DNA of 28,403 bases, from positions 1 to 28,403 of the forward strand of contig CAZYYB010000036.1 of NCBI GenBank assembly GCA_964651515.1. The letters run 5' to 3'. The notes beneath the pieces are model-generated. The model saw nothing but the letters and a program-made list of their open reading frames with translations. It did not search any database and had not been told where the DNA came from. Origin of the DNA: BOG-1184 sp964651515 (GTDB lineage Bacteria > Fibrobacterota > Chitinivibrionia > Chitinivibrionales > Chitinispirillaceae). This document shows, in pieces, positions 1 to 8,012 of this stretch. How positions within the stretch are numbered: the stretch's first letter is position 1; each line of letters starts with the position of its first letter. The translations under genes and the position numbers were made by a program.

Positions 1-554
1 ATGTCACCATCGTTCCCCCTCCGTGGCGGCGGTTCTTCAAGTACAATAATCTCAAGGATATTCCGACCTCCCGCGACCTGTTTATCGCGCTCGCCTGGAG
101 CACGGTGCTGACGTTTATCCCGCAGGCCACTCGCTCTTCCTTTACGGCCGGTGCACTGACCATCGTCTGTTTCATCTGGATATTCATCCTCGCCTTCCTG
201 CGCTCCCTCATCTTCGACCTCCGCGATATCGAAGGCGACCGGATCATGGGACGCGAAACGCTCATCACCATCGTCGGCGAGAAACGGGCCCGCGAGGCGA
301 TCCGCCTGATGATCGGCTTCTGCATCGCCCTTCTCATCGGGCTCCCCTGGCTCCTGTTCGGGGCGACGGGACGGTACCGCATCGCCCTGCTGTTCACTTC
401 GCAGATCCCGGCCCTCCTGTATGCGGCATTCTTCGTCGGGTGGAATCCACGGCTCAAGTCGACGATGCCGGCGGTGTTCAACGTCATGGCCGACGGGCTG
501 TTTTACCTGGCCGGCCTGGGCGCCCTGCTGGCGTCGTCGGCGGCAGGGGGTTAG
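1..554 (+). CDS. UbiA-family prenyltransferase, 5'-truncated by the window edge
   Basis: The reading frame is open from base 3, so the first part of the gene lies upstream; 183 residues are visible. UbiA enzymes are multi-pass membrane proteins that transfer a polyprenyl chain from its diphosphate to an acceptor. The visible part holds the second Asp-rich motif of the family, FDLRDIEGDRIMGRETL (around 220-270), followed by TIVGEKRA. An N-terminal stretch NNLKDIPTSRDLFIALAW and several hydrophobic segments are typical of the C-terminal half. The first Asp-rich motif is outside the window, so the acceptor (quinone precursor, glycerophosphate, sugar phosphate) cannot be told. The PAP2 phosphatase 56 bases downstream on the same strand suggests a shared polyprenyl or lipid theme. 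The family is confident; the substrate is unknown. Confidence 0.85.
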   Translation, partial: VTIVPPPWRRFFKYNNLKDIPTSRDLFIALAWSTVLTFIPQATRSSFTAGALTIVCFIWIFILAFLRSLIFDLRDIEGDRIMGRETLITIVGEKRAREAIRLMIGFCIALLIGLPWLLFGATGRYRIALLFTSQIPALLYAAFFVGWNPRLKSTMPAVFNVMADGLFYLAGLGALLASSAAGG

Positions 555-610
555 CTATCGCACCGGCGCGTTTCGCGAAAAAAAGTCGGACGAATGCAAC
601 CATCGGGAGC

Positions 611-1423
611 ATGCTCCTTTTGCTCGCATGCCATCTTATGTCGATGGCTGCCGGAGCGCCTGCCGACAGCTCGGGCCTCGTGCTTCGCGTGCGTACCGAT
701 ATCGGCACCTCGATCGCCGACGCCTGCGCCCTGGCGGTCGGTCCGTCGCAGTGGACCGACGGGTCGCTCCTCGTCGGCGCGCTCGCCGTCGGGGCGGTGG
801 GCGGCGCGTTCGCGCTCGATAACGATGTCCGGAATTTCGTGCTGGCCCATACGTCGGCTGAGGGGAACCGTTACCTTCTCCCCTGGCAGGATTACGGGAA
901 CGGGCTCTACGCGGGTTGCGGGGCGGGAGCACTCTACTGCTCGGGCCTCGCCCTTTCGAACGACTGGCTCGCCGAGACCGGCCGGAGCGCGCTTACCGCG
1001 CTCGCCCTGACAGGGATAGCCACCACGGTGCTGAAGGTCGCCGTGGGCCGGGCGCGCCCCTATACAAACGAGGGACCGCACCGTTTTTCTTTTTTTCAAT
1101 TTGCCGACAGCCTGTGGTCGTTTCCGTCGGGCCATGCGGCGACGGCCTTTACGCTCTCCGCCGTGCTCGCGGCGCGCATCGACAACGGGTATGTCGCGAT
1201 CCCGCTCTACGGAATCGCCGCAATGACGGCCGTTGCGCGGGTGTACGGCAATCAGCACTGGACCTCGGATGTCGTTACCGGCGCGCTCATCGGCACCGCG
1301 ATCGGTCATTGTATCGGCAGCCGGCATCCCGTGACAAAACGGGCGTGGAGGCGGCGTGTCGAGGTCGTGCCGGTTTCGGCCGGGACCCAGGCGGTGGGGG
1401 TGGGAATTTGCGTGAACTATTAG
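611..1423 (+). CDS. PAP2-family (type 2 phosphatidic acid) phosphatase, membrane/periplasmic
   Basis: This 270-residue protein carries all three PAP2 signature motifs in order: KVAVGRARP (KxxxxxxRP), FPSGHAATAF (PSGH) and ARVYGNQHWTSD (SRxxxxxHxxxD). The catalytic histidines are present in motifs 2 and 3. PAP2 enzymes dephosphorylate lipid phosphates or polyprenyl diphosphates at the outer face of the inner membrane. The start at 611 gives a short hydrophobic leader (MLLLLACHL...AAGAPA) that looks like a signal peptide. It has no basic N-terminus and no clear Shine-Dalgarno at proper spacing, so the start is uncertain; the frame is open further upstream but overlaps the UbiA gene in a shadow frame. 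The C-terminal tail after the third motif is short and basic, then ends in alternating hydrophobic residues. It may act with the upstream UbiA enzyme on polyprenyl phosphates (inference). Confidence 0.85.
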   Translation: MLLLLACHLMSMAAGAPADSSGLVLRVRTDIGTSIADACALAVGPSQWTDGSLLVGALAVGAVGGAFALDNDVRNFVLAHTSAEGNRYLLPWQDYGNGLYAGCGAGALYCSGLALSNDWLAETGRSALTALALTGIATTVLKVAVGRARPYTNEGPHRFSFFQFADSLWSFPSGHAATAFTLSAVLAARIDNGYVAIPLYGIAAMTAVARVYGNQHWTSDVVTGALIGTAIGHCIGSRHPVTKRAWRRRVEVVPVSAGTQAVGVGICVNY

Positions 1424-1443
1424 GTAGAAAACCCGTATGGAAC

Positions 1444-1472
1444 AGTGATTTCTTCAATCACTTTTCAATTTT
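1444..1472 (+). terminator. Hairpin terminator after the PAP2 gene
   Basis: A 7-bp inverted repeat, AGTGATT and AATCACT with a 5-base loop (1444-1462), is followed by a T-rich run on the + strand. It lies between convergent genes, and its right arm covers the stop codon of the minus-strand glycosyltransferase. On the minus strand no T-run follows, so it should serve the + strand gene mainly. Confidence 0.55.
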
Positions 1473-2213
1473 CATTATTCGTTGTTCGCTTTTTTTATAG
1501 TATCCAGCCTTATACTTTGCCAACACCCACAGCACACGGAGGCCGTAGGTAATCGGTTTCAGGTAGGAGACCTCGCCGGCGTACCTCGTTGGAATCGGCA
1601 GCTCGGCGACCGAAAGGCCCTGCGAGCGGGCGGAGGCGATCACTTCGAGGTCGAAATCGAAACTGCCGCTCATCCGGTGCAGGGGAAGCGCGACGAGGCA
1701 GGCGCGGTCGTACACCATGAATCCGCTGTGGTAATCGGTCATGCGGAGCCGGAAGCAGCGGTTCTCAAGGGCGGAGAGCAGGCGGCCGGCGACGAACTTG
1801 TAAAGCGGCATGCCGCCGGACAGGGCGGTGCCCGAGGCGATACGGGACCCCTGCATGAGGTTGACTCGCCGCGCGACCATGGCCGCCACGAACTCGGGGA
1901 TCGCCTCAGGCGGGTACTGGCCGTCGGCGTGGAGGCAGGCGGCGAAGTCGCACCCCTCGTCGCGGCAGAGCCGCAGCCCGGCGCTCACCGCGGTTCCGTA
2001 GCCGCGCCGCTCGGAAAAGTGAACCGGATGGATCCCCTCGTGCCGCCTCGCGAGCGATTCGACCGTCGCGCCGGTCAGGTCGGTCGATCCGTCGTTGACG
2101 ATCCAGGCCGTCCCGAGGTTCCGCCATACCGCGGGCGGAATCCGGTCGATCACCTCGGCAATATACCGATCGGCGTTGTAGGCCGGGATGACCAGCGATA
2201 TCGAAGCGGCCAT
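1458..2213 (-). CDS. Glycosyltransferase family 2, dolichyl-phosphate-mannose/glucose-synthase-like
   Basis: This 251-residue GT-A protein begins with SISLVIPAYN and has NDGSTD at residues 40-45 and a metal-binding region HADGQYPPE at 95-103. The family normally shows DxD here, with Asp in place of the His. It continues with GSRIASG and a YHSGFMVYD segment, the usual order for the DPM/DPG-synthase subfamily. Such enzymes move a sugar from a nucleotide donor to a polyprenyl phosphate or to a glycan. No C-terminal membrane segments are present, unlike ArnC or GtrB, so it is a cytosolic or peripheral enzyme. It starts 3 bases after the epimerase stop, with AAGGG just upstream inside the epimerase's 3' end, so the two genes are cotranscribed. 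The epimerase product may feed it (inference). The donor sugar and acceptor are not determinable. Confidence 0.9.
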   Translation of the reverse strand: MAASISLVIPAYNADRYIAEVIDRIPPAVWRNLGTAWIVNDGSTDLTGATVESLARRHEGIHPVHFSERRGYGTAVSAGLRLCRDEGCDFAACLHADGQYPPEAIPEFVAAMVARRVNLMQGSRIASGTALSGGMPLYKFVAGRLLSALENRCFRLRMTDYHSGFMVYDRACLVALPLHRMSGSFDFDLEVIASARSQGLSVAELPIPTRYAGEVSYLKPITYGLRVLWVLAKYKAGYYKKSEQRIMKIEK

Positions 2214-2216
2214 TTT

Positions 2217-3299
2217 TCAGCCCTTCGCGCCGGCGGAGTTGCATCCGTAGTGATCGATGAACGCCGCCGTCGCCTGTTCGATTGCCCGGGCGAGGTCCAC
2301 CTTAGGTTGCCAGTCAAGCAGACGCTGCGCCTTGGCGATGTCCGGTACCCGCCGGTCCGAATCTTCGTACCCCGGACCGTAAAATTCGGCCGACGACACC
2401 TCCTCAAGCCTGATCGGGCGGATATCGCCCGGCACGAGGCGACGCCAGGTGCCGGCCATGAGCCGCGCAAGGTCGGCGATGGTCGATTCGTTCGTCGGAT
2501 TGCCGATGTTGAAGATCTGACGGCGGCAGGGCTCGGCGCGTTCGAGGATCGTGACTATTGCGTCAATCGCATCGCCGATGGCGGTGAAGCAGCGGCGGTT
2601 CCCTCCGCCGTCAACCAGCCGGAGCGGGGAGCCGGACCTGAGCGCGCCCAGGAAGCAGGCGAGCACACGGGGAACGCCTTCGCCGTCCACGCCCGGCAGA
2701 AAATCCATGCGGCTGCCGATGAAGTTGAACGGCCGGACGATCGTATAATCGAGGCCGTGCTCCCGGCCGAACGCCTCGATCACCCGCTCGATGAGCTGCT
2801 TCGCGCATGCGTAACTCCACCGCGCGGCCGACACCGGGCCGAGGATGAACGGGCTTCGATCCTCGGCCAGGAGAAAGTTTTCGCGGTCACTGCCGCCGGC
2901 GAGCGAAGCCGCGGTCCTGCCGTAAACTTCACTCGTCGAGAAATAAACGAGCCGGATTCCGTCTTCGGCGCAGGCGCGCACGAGGGGAATGGTGTCGATG
3001 CAGTTGACATCGATCACCTCGATCGTTTTCGTATTGTATAGGGACGGATTGCAGAGCGCGGCGAGGAGCACGACCGTGGAGCAGGGCGCGATAACGCGCC
3101 GTACGGCAGCGAGATCGTGAATGTCGGCGCGGATAAAGGTCAACTGGTCGTTTCCCCGGTGATGCTCGATTTTATCCGAGGCCAGGTCGACGCCGTACAC
3201 CCGGATATCGCTTCGTGAAAGCAACCGGTCCACGAGGTGCGATCCGATGAATCCGGAGCAGCCGATGATCGCAATACTGTTCTTCCTGTCGATTTCCAT
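2217..3299 (-). CDS. NAD-dependent epimerase/dehydratase, ArnA C-terminal (UDP-glucuronate decarboxylase)-like
   Basis: This 360-residue short-chain dehydrogenase has a Rossmann motif GCSGFIG (residues 13-19), TSEVYG (122-127) and the YxxxK pair in YACAK (163-167). RPFNFIGSRMD (189-199) and, near the end, YGPGYEDSDRR are also present. These segments line up with the C-terminal decarboxylase of ArnA, whose Ser and Glu in TSEVYG are catalytic in oxidative decarboxylation of UDP-glucuronate to UDP-4-keto-arabinose. The ArnA formyltransferase half is absent, so the protein is a stand-alone version. A GGGAG ribosome-binding site lies just ahead of the ATG. It heads a two-gene operon with the glycosyltransferase. 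It may make a 4-keto-pentose or another UDP-sugar; closely related UDP-sugar dehydratases cannot be excluded. It is divergent from the mtgA-like gene. Confidence 0.85.
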   Translation of the reverse strand: MEIDRKNSIAIIGCSGFIGSHLVDRLLSRSDIRVYGVDLASDKIEHHRGNDQLTFIRADIHDLAAVRRVIAPCSTVVLLAALCNPSLYNTKTIEVIDVNCIDTIPLVRACAEDGIRLVYFSTSEVYGRTAASLAGGSDRENFLLAEDRSPFILGPVSAARWSYACAKQLIERVIEAFGREHGLDYTIVRPFNFIGSRMDFLPGVDGEGVPRVLACFLGALRSGSPLRLVDGGGNRRCFTAIGDAIDAIVTILERAEPCRRQIFNIGNPTNESTIADLARLMAGTWRRLVPGDIRPIRLEEVSSAEFYGPGYEDSDRRVPDIAKAQRLLDWQPKVDLARAIEQATAAFIDHYGCNSAGAKG

Positions 3300-3500
3300 G
3301 AGCTTTCTCCCGGGAGGTACGGTCCTTTTTTACCGGCGGCCGCTGAAGGGTAAGGCGAGAAAATATAACTTTTGAGCATCGGTATCATGAAAAACGGCCC
3401 CCCGGCCGGTGGCACGGGGCGGGTCCTCAAGGTATTTTCTTAGCCGACCGTGGCGCTCCGGGGATCGCTCTCCCGGAGGCAACGGCAAGGTGGGCCTTTC

Positions 3501-4358
3501 ATGAATAACTACGCGCGTATCCCCCTGCGGATCGCCTGGTACCTGTGGGTTACCGTCAAGACGCTCTTCCTGCTCTACGCGGTGCTCTTTGCGATTGCCG
3601 GAACGGCCGGGCTGTACCTCGGGTACCGGTACGTGACCACGCCGCTCCGGCAGGTCAAGTATCTCTGCGATCACAACCCGGCGGCGACCGCCTACATGAC
3701 CCGCTACCGGGCGACGCTTCCCCCCGGGGATACCCTGGTCCAGATCTTCGTTCCCTTCGATTCGATCTCGGTGAACCTCCGCGAGGCGGTCATCGCGGCC
3801 GAGGACGACGGTTTCTACACCCATCCCGGGTTCGACATCGAGGCCATGCTTTCGGCGCTGGAATATAACCGGGCGGCGCGCGGCATCAAACGGGGGGCCA
3901 GCACGATCTCCCAGCAGCTGGCAAAGAATCTTTTCCTGACGAATGAAAAGACTTTCGAGCGGAAGTACAAGGAGCTCGGCTACACGCTCCTGCTCGAAAA
4001 ATATCTGGGCAAGAAGCGCATCCTGGAGCTCTACCTGAACTATGCGCAATGGGGAAAAACCCTGTTCGGGTGCGAGGCGGCTTCGCGGCGCTACTTTAAA
4101 AAATCATGCAGGAACCTGTCGCGTGAGGAGGCGGCCCGCCTGGCGGCGGTTCTCTCCATGCCGAACCGGGCATCGCCCCTGAACGCCGGCTCGGCGTTTA
4201 TCGGGCAGCGAATCGCGGTCATCGCGAACAACCTCTACCTGCACCGCCAGATCGACGATTCCGGCTATACGCGGCTGACGGGCGCTCCCCCGCCCGGCAA
4301 AGATTCGTCGGCAATGGAAGACAGCGGCCCGGCCGGCGACCAGGACAGCGTCCCCTGA
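3501..4358 (+). CDS. mtgA: Monofunctional biosynthetic peptidoglycan transglycosylase
   Basis: A GT51 glycosyltransferase of 285 residues, which polymerises lipid II into glycan strands at the outer face of the inner membrane. One N-terminal membrane anchor spans about residues 15-42. The five-motif core follows: AAEDDGFYTHPGFD with catalytic Glu101, GASTISQQLAKN (132-143), RKYKE with the second catalytic Glu158, RILELYLN, and the conserved AAxRYF segment. No transpeptidase domain follows, and the length is close to that of E. coli MtgA plus a short polar tail. The ATG at 3501 is preferred over upstream in-frame starts because AAGGTGG sits about 8 bases before it and it begins just before the anchor. 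A terminator-like hairpin follows the stop. It stands alone in its transcription unit. Confidence 0.92.
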   Translation: MNNYARIPLRIAWYLWVTVKTLFLLYAVLFAIAGTAGLYLGYRYVTTPLRQVKYLCDHNPAATAYMTRYRATLPPGDTLVQIFVPFDSISVNLREAVIAAEDDGFYTHPGFDIEAMLSALEYNRAARGIKRGASTISQQLAKNLFLTNEKTFERKYKELGYTLLLEKYLGKKRILELYLNYAQWGKTLFGCEAASRRYFKKSCRNLSREEAARLAAVLSMPNRASPLNAGSAFIGQRIAVIANNLYLHRQIDDSGYTRLTGAPPPGKDSSAMEDSGPAGDQDSVP

Positions 4359-4360
4359 GC

Positions 4361-4384
4361 GGTGGGCGGACTGCCTCCTTTTTT
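4361..4384 (+). terminator. Rho-independent terminator after mtgA
   Basis: GGTGGGC and GCCTCC pair with one bulged T around a GGACT loop, and TTTTTT follows at once. It begins 3 bases after the mtgA stop codon. Confidence 0.6.
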
Positions 4385-4410
4385 AGATAGGGGTTCGATA
4401 ATAGTATATT
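4382..4410 (+). promoter_or_regulatory. Candidate sigma-70 promoter for the DUF2934 gene
   Basis: TTTAGA (4382-4387) and TATATT (4405-4410) are separated by exactly 17 bases. They lie in a conspicuously AT-rich patch of an otherwise GC-rich window, right after the mtgA terminator. The expected start of transcription would give a leader of about 60 bases. The boxes are imperfect, so this is a prediction only. Confidence 0.4.
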
Positions 4411-4479
4411 TATAAAATTGGAACGCCCGGCGCGGCGTATAAGCGAAATCTTCAATGATTTACATAAGGAGGTGCGGCA

Positions 4480-4824
4480 ATGGAGTCAATTCAGGAAAGA
4501 ATTGAGCATCGAGCGTATGACCTGTATCTGAAGCGCGGAAAGCTTCCCGGTTTTCACGAGGAAGACTGGAAGCAGGCGGAAAAAGAGATCGCGGCCGAGA
4601 TCGAGGCGGGCCGGAAAGCCGAAGCGGCACGAACCGCTGCGGTGAAGGCTGCACCGGCGCCGACGCCGGTAGCGCACGAGAGCAAACCGGCTATCGCTCC
4701 GGTCAAAGCAGCTGAACCTATACGGACGGCACCTGCCGAAAAAGCGGCCGAAAGTCCGAAGCCGAAAGCACCGGCGCCGTCGACGGTAAAGCCTGCCGCA
4801 AAGGTAATCAAGAGGAAAAAATAG
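4480..4824 (+). CDS. DUF2934-like small protein with an Ala/Pro/Lys-rich tail
   Basis: This protein has 114 residues. The first 40 (RIEHRAYDLYLKRGKLPGF, then EEDWKQAEKEI) match the pattern of DUF2934, a small helical domain of unknown function found at the N-terminus of short bacterial proteins. The remaining two thirds is low-complexity Ala/Pro/Lys/Glu sequence ending in KRKK, so it is probably disordered and strongly basic at the end, which may mean nucleic-acid or membrane contact (inference). The start is decided by an excellent Shine-Dalgarno, AAGGAGGT at 4466-4473, 6 bases before the ATG; this is one of the strongest in the window and suggests high translation. It has its own candidate promoter. 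No function can be assigned. Confidence 0.8.
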   Translation: MESIQERIEHRAYDLYLKRGKLPGFHEEDWKQAEKEIAAEIEAGRKAEAARTAAVKAAPAPTPVAHESKPAIAPVKAAEPIRTAPAEKAAESPKPKAPAPSTVKPAAKVIKRKK

Positions 4825-4932
4825 GGCACTTTTACCAAGAATCCCAGGTCGCCCGGGCGGGCCCGCGAAATAGAGGGCGGGGAAGTCGTTTCATTGCCCG
4901 AAGCGGCGGCGGCGCGAGAGGTGTGCGGCGGA

Positions 4933-5412
4933 ATGCTTGTCAGAATCGAATTTGTTTCTTTTGCCGCACCGGAGGGGGAAAATGCCCCGGTCGTCGTCCT
5001 TAAAGAAACGGCGGGCGACCGACACCTGCTTCTGCCCGTCGGTCCGCTGGATGCCGGCGCCATCGCCATGGAAACGCTCCGGATCCCTCCGGACAAACCG
5101 GCGGCGATCCATGTCGCGCAAACCATTCTTGAAAATCTCGGCGGCACGCTTACCCGCGCGGTGCTGTACCTGACGGAGAGCCAGTCCCTCATGGCGCGTC
5201 TCGAAATCCTTGCCGGAGGGACGGCATCAAGCATCGATTGCAGGCCGTTCGACGCGGTTGTGCTTGCCATGCGCTGCCGTGCACCGCTCCTCGCCCGCGA
5301 ATCGGTATTCGGGGTTTATTCCCGGTCCCCCTTCCGGAAGGAGGGCGATACCCTGCGCATGCAGGTTGCGGCGATCGATACCCTCGATTTCGGATCGGTT
5401 TTCCTGGAATAG
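4933..5412 (+). CDS. Bifunctional nuclease family protein (DUF151/BFN)
   Basis: This 159-residue protein matches the BFN/DUF151 fold. It starts with MLVRIEFVSFAAPE and a VVVLKE strand, then PVGPLDAGAIAMETL, a central helix with HVAQTILENLGG, and the family signature SIDCRPFDAVVLAMRCRAPL. Some BFN members are reported to have DNase and RNase activity, but most bacterial copies are uncharacterised. The ATG at 4933 is chosen over a TTG at 4894 because GAGGTG lies 9 bases upstream and the family normally begins with this strand. The next gene starts 5 bases after the stop, so it is translated together with the periplasmic-binding protein. Family assignment is firm; activity is not shown. Confidence 0.88.
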   Translation: MLVRIEFVSFAAPEGENAPVVVLKETAGDRHLLLPVGPLDAGAIAMETLRIPPDKPAAIHVAQTILENLGGTLTRAVLYLTESQSLMARLEILAGGTASSIDCRPFDAVVLAMRCRAPLLARESVFGVYSRSPFRKEGDTLRMQVAAIDTLDFGSVFLE

Positions 5413-5417
5413 CAACC

Positions 5418-7169
5418 ATGCGGCGCGTTCGGACCTCACTGTTCATTCTCCTCATCGGCCTGGCCTCGTCCCTTGTTGCCGGAGACGCGCGGGAGGTTTT
5501 TTCGAAGGCCCGGCAGTTTTACCGTGCGGGCGAGTACGATTCGACCATCGTCGTGATCCGCGATTTTCTGATCTCCAACGGCCAGGATCCCGGTGCCGAG
5601 TACCTGATCCCGCTGGTCATGGAAGCCTTTGCGCGCCGGGACGACATGACGCCGATGGCGAGCCTTTACGATCTCTTCCGCGATAAGTTTTCCTCCTCCG
5701 CGTTCATGCCCCGGGTATCGTACCTCTATGGGTATTCGCAGGCGCGACAGGGACTTTTCATTCCCGCCCTGGTCGCCTATTCCGCCGCCCTCGACGCCGG
5801 CGTCGCCGGCGATCTCGACTCGCTGGTCATGGCGAGCGTCGCGGTCATCCGCCGCAACGCTCCCGCCCTGGCCGCCTCCGACGAGCTGGTCCGGACGCCG
5901 CTCAATGCCCGCATACGGGCGGCGCTTGCCGGTGCCCCCCCGTCCGATCGTGCGGACCCGGTCGCAGCGGTAAAAAATCCTGCCCCCCTGCCGGAGAGCG
6001 ACCCGCCGGCCGCCGCTGCCGGGGGCACCGATGTGTTCGTCGGTCTTCTCGCCCCGCTTACCGGCGACGATGCGGATGTCGGGGTGCGGGTGGAACGGGG
6101 CGTGGAGCTTGCGTTCGAAAAGCATAACGAGGCGCACCGGACCCGCGTTTCTATTGTCAAACACGACACCAGGAGCTCGCTCATCGAAACGGCGAGGGCG
6201 ACCCGAGATCTTCTGGGGCACGATCGCCTGCCCGCGATCATCGGCCCCGTGCTCTCTCCCACGGCAACGGTCAGTGCGGGGATGCTTATCGGCAGGGAGA
6301 CGGTCATGCTCACGCCGACCGCCACCGACGACGGCATCGCTGCGCTGGGGCCGAATATTTTCCAGATGAACATCACGGTGGGCGTTCTTGCCCGCTCCGT
6401 GGCCCGCTATGCGCTCGAAAACCTCCATATCCGCGAATTCATCATCCTTGCGCCCCGTACCGCGGTCGGTGCGGCCATGAGCGACGCTTTCAGGGACGAG
6501 GTGACCGGCAGCGGCGGAACCGTTTTCATCGAAGAGTCCTACGAGGAAGGGGCCAGCGATTACACCGCTCTCTTCGTCGATCTGCGGAAGAAGCTGCTGG
6601 TCAGGACGCTCGACGCGCGCGCACGGGAACGCGGCGGAAACTATCGGCCGGTGCGAAGCGTCTCGTGGGCGGACAGCGCCCGTTTTGCCGACTCATCGGT
6701 TTCGATAGGCGCGATTTTCCTGCCCTCCGACGCGTCGGACCTCCCGGCGCTCACCTCGCAGCTCGCCTTCAACCGCATCCGGGCGCAGCTCCTCGGTTCG
6801 AGCGGCTGGCGATCGCCGAAGACAACGGTTGACGAAAACCGGTATCTCCAGAACGCGATCATCTCCGCGCCTTTCGAGCCCGATGCCTCGTGGCGCGGGT
6901 GGCCCCCCTTTGCGGGCGACTACGCGGCGCGCTTTCACGAGGACGCCGACCGAGTCGCCGCACTCGGCTACGATGCCGGAACGCTCATCGCGGATGCGAT
7001 CGACAGCGCCGGCCCCTCCCTCTCCGCCTCCCGCATCGCGGAGGTGCTCTCGAAGCTGCAAAAATTCGAAGGCGCCTCAGGGCTCATCACCTTCGACCCG
7101 AAAAGGCGGGACAATACCGAAGCCGCGATTCTCAAGTTGACGCCGGGCGGCTTCGTCAGGCTTCAGTAG
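5418..7169 (+). CDS. Periplasmic ligand-binding protein with N-terminal TPR-like region (Peripla_BP_6 / LpoA-like)
   Basis: This 583-residue protein has a clear signal peptide: basic MRRVR, a hydrophobic core, and likely cleavage after residue 21. Residues 24-150 are helical, with the tetratricopeptide-like pattern (ARQFYRAGEYDSTIVVIRDF, YGYSQARQGLFIPALVAYS). A Pro/Ala-rich linker (about 170-203) leads to a Leu/Ile/Val-binding-type domain from about 205, starting DVFVGLLAPLTGDDADVG, with AIIGPVLSPTATVSAGML and the SGLITFDPKRRDNTEAAILKL ending typical of type-1 periplasmic-binding folds. TPR plus Peripla_BP is the layout of LpoA-type activators of penicillin-binding proteins, but free amino-acid-type ABC receptors share the second domain. 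No ABC permease or ATPase is nearby, which favours the LpoA-like reading (inference). It starts 5 bases after the BFN gene; the ribosome-binding site is weak. Confidence 0.82.
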   Translation: MRRVRTSLFILLIGLASSLVAGDAREVFSKARQFYRAGEYDSTIVVIRDFLISNGQDPGAEYLIPLVMEAFARRDDMTPMASLYDLFRDKFSSSAFMPRVSYLYGYSQARQGLFIPALVAYSAALDAGVAGDLDSLVMASVAVIRRNAPALAASDELVRTPLNARIRAALAGAPPSDRADPVAAVKNPAPLPESDPPAAAAGGTDVFVGLLAPLTGDDADVGVRVERGVELAFEKHNEAHRTRVSIVKHDTRSSLIETARATRDLLGHDRLPAIIGPVLSPTATVSAGMLIGRETVMLTPTATDDGIAALGPNIFQMNITVGVLARSVARYALENLHIREFIILAPRTAVGAAMSDAFRDEVTGSGGTVFIEESYEEGASDYTALFVDLRKKLLVRTLDARARERGGNYRPVRSVSWADSARFADSSVSIGAIFLPSDASDLPALTSQLAFNRIRAQLLGSSGWRSPKTTVDENRYLQNAIISAPFEPDASWRGWPPFAGDYAARFHEDADRVAALGYDAGTLIADAIDSAGPSLSASRIAEVLSKLQKFEGASGLITFDPKRRDNTEAAILKLTPGGFVRLQ

Positions 7170-7240
7170 CGCTTCGCCCCGGCGAGCAGTTTCCCGAAGC
7201 TCCCCTCGGTCGCAATCGATCCATTTAATATTTTATACCC

Positions 7241-7996
7241 ATGATCCCCCTTCGCGCCGACAACCCGACGCTCAACAAGTCCCTCGCGACCCTTTTTATC
7301 ATCCTCGCCAACATCGTGATCTGGATCACGATCCAGGGCATGGGGTCCCCTTCCGCCATGCTCCAGTCGGTCCGAACCCTCGGGCTCGTTCCCGGCGAGC
7401 TGCTCCGTACCGTTCCCGCAGGCACGCACATAGCGCTCGGCAGCCATCTTCACTATATGGTCGGCGCGACGCCGCACTGGGAGACACTCTTCACGCACAT
7501 GTTCCTGCACGGCGGGTGGTTCCATATCATCGGCAACATGTGGTTTCTCTGGGTTTTCGGCGACAACGTCGAGGATGCGATGGGGCGCGTCCGCTTCATG
7601 ATCTTCTACCTGCTCTGCGGACTCGCGGCGGCACTGTCGCAGGTATACTCCGACCCGACAAGTGCTGTCCCCATGATCGGCGCATCGGGCGCCATAAGCG
7701 GGGTGCTCGGCGCCTATGTGGTGCTTTACCCGCGCGTCGGCGTGCATGTCCTGGTCTTCCTCGGTTTCTTCACCCGGATGGTGGTCCTTCCGGCCTGGAT
7801 CATGCTCGGCTACTGGTTCCTCCTGCAGGTCGTCGGCGCCATACCCTCCATAACGCCGTCGGGAGGCGGGGTGGCGTTCTGGGCGCACATCGGCGGCTTT
7901 GCGTCGGGTATCGTGCTCGTGTTCTTTTTCAAGAGTTCGAAACGTCTGGCCGCGCATGCCGCACTCATGCGCCACTGGCGGGCCGAACATATATAG
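7241..7996 (+). CDS. Rhomboid-family intramembrane serine protease
   Basis: This 251-residue polytopic membrane protein has the rhomboid core: HMFLHGGWFHIIGNMWFLW (second membrane segment with conserved His and Asn), then GASGAISGVLGAY with catalytic Ser149, and AHIGGFASG with catalytic His216. Rhomboids cleave membrane-anchored substrates within or beside the bilayer. A large extramembrane loop lies between the first and second segments (about 35-85), as in the bacterial YdcA/GluP-type group. The ATG at 7241 has no good Shine-Dalgarno ahead of it, so the exact start is less certain. It follows the TPR/ligand-binding gene by 71 bases and may share its transcript. The substrate is unknown. A 43-nt dispersed repeat begins 16 bases after its stop. 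Confidence 0.92.
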   Translation: MIPLRADNPTLNKSLATLFIILANIVIWITIQGMGSPSAMLQSVRTLGLVPGELLRTVPAGTHIALGSHLHYMVGATPHWETLFTHMFLHGGWFHIIGNMWFLWVFGDNVEDAMGRVRFMIFYLLCGLAAALSQVYSDPTSAVPMIGASGAISGVLGAYVVLYPRVGVHVLVFLGFFTRMVVLPAWIMLGYWFLLQVVGAIPSITPSGGGVAFWAHIGGFASGIVLVFFFKSSKRLAAHAALMRHWRAEHI

Positions 7997-8012
7997 GATG
8001 GTCAAATTCTTC

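Noticed and set aside
1482..3041. 519-codon + strand frame across the glycosyltransferase and epimerase
   Set aside because: It spans two real minus-strand genes and has low-complexity composition; no start signal or domain.
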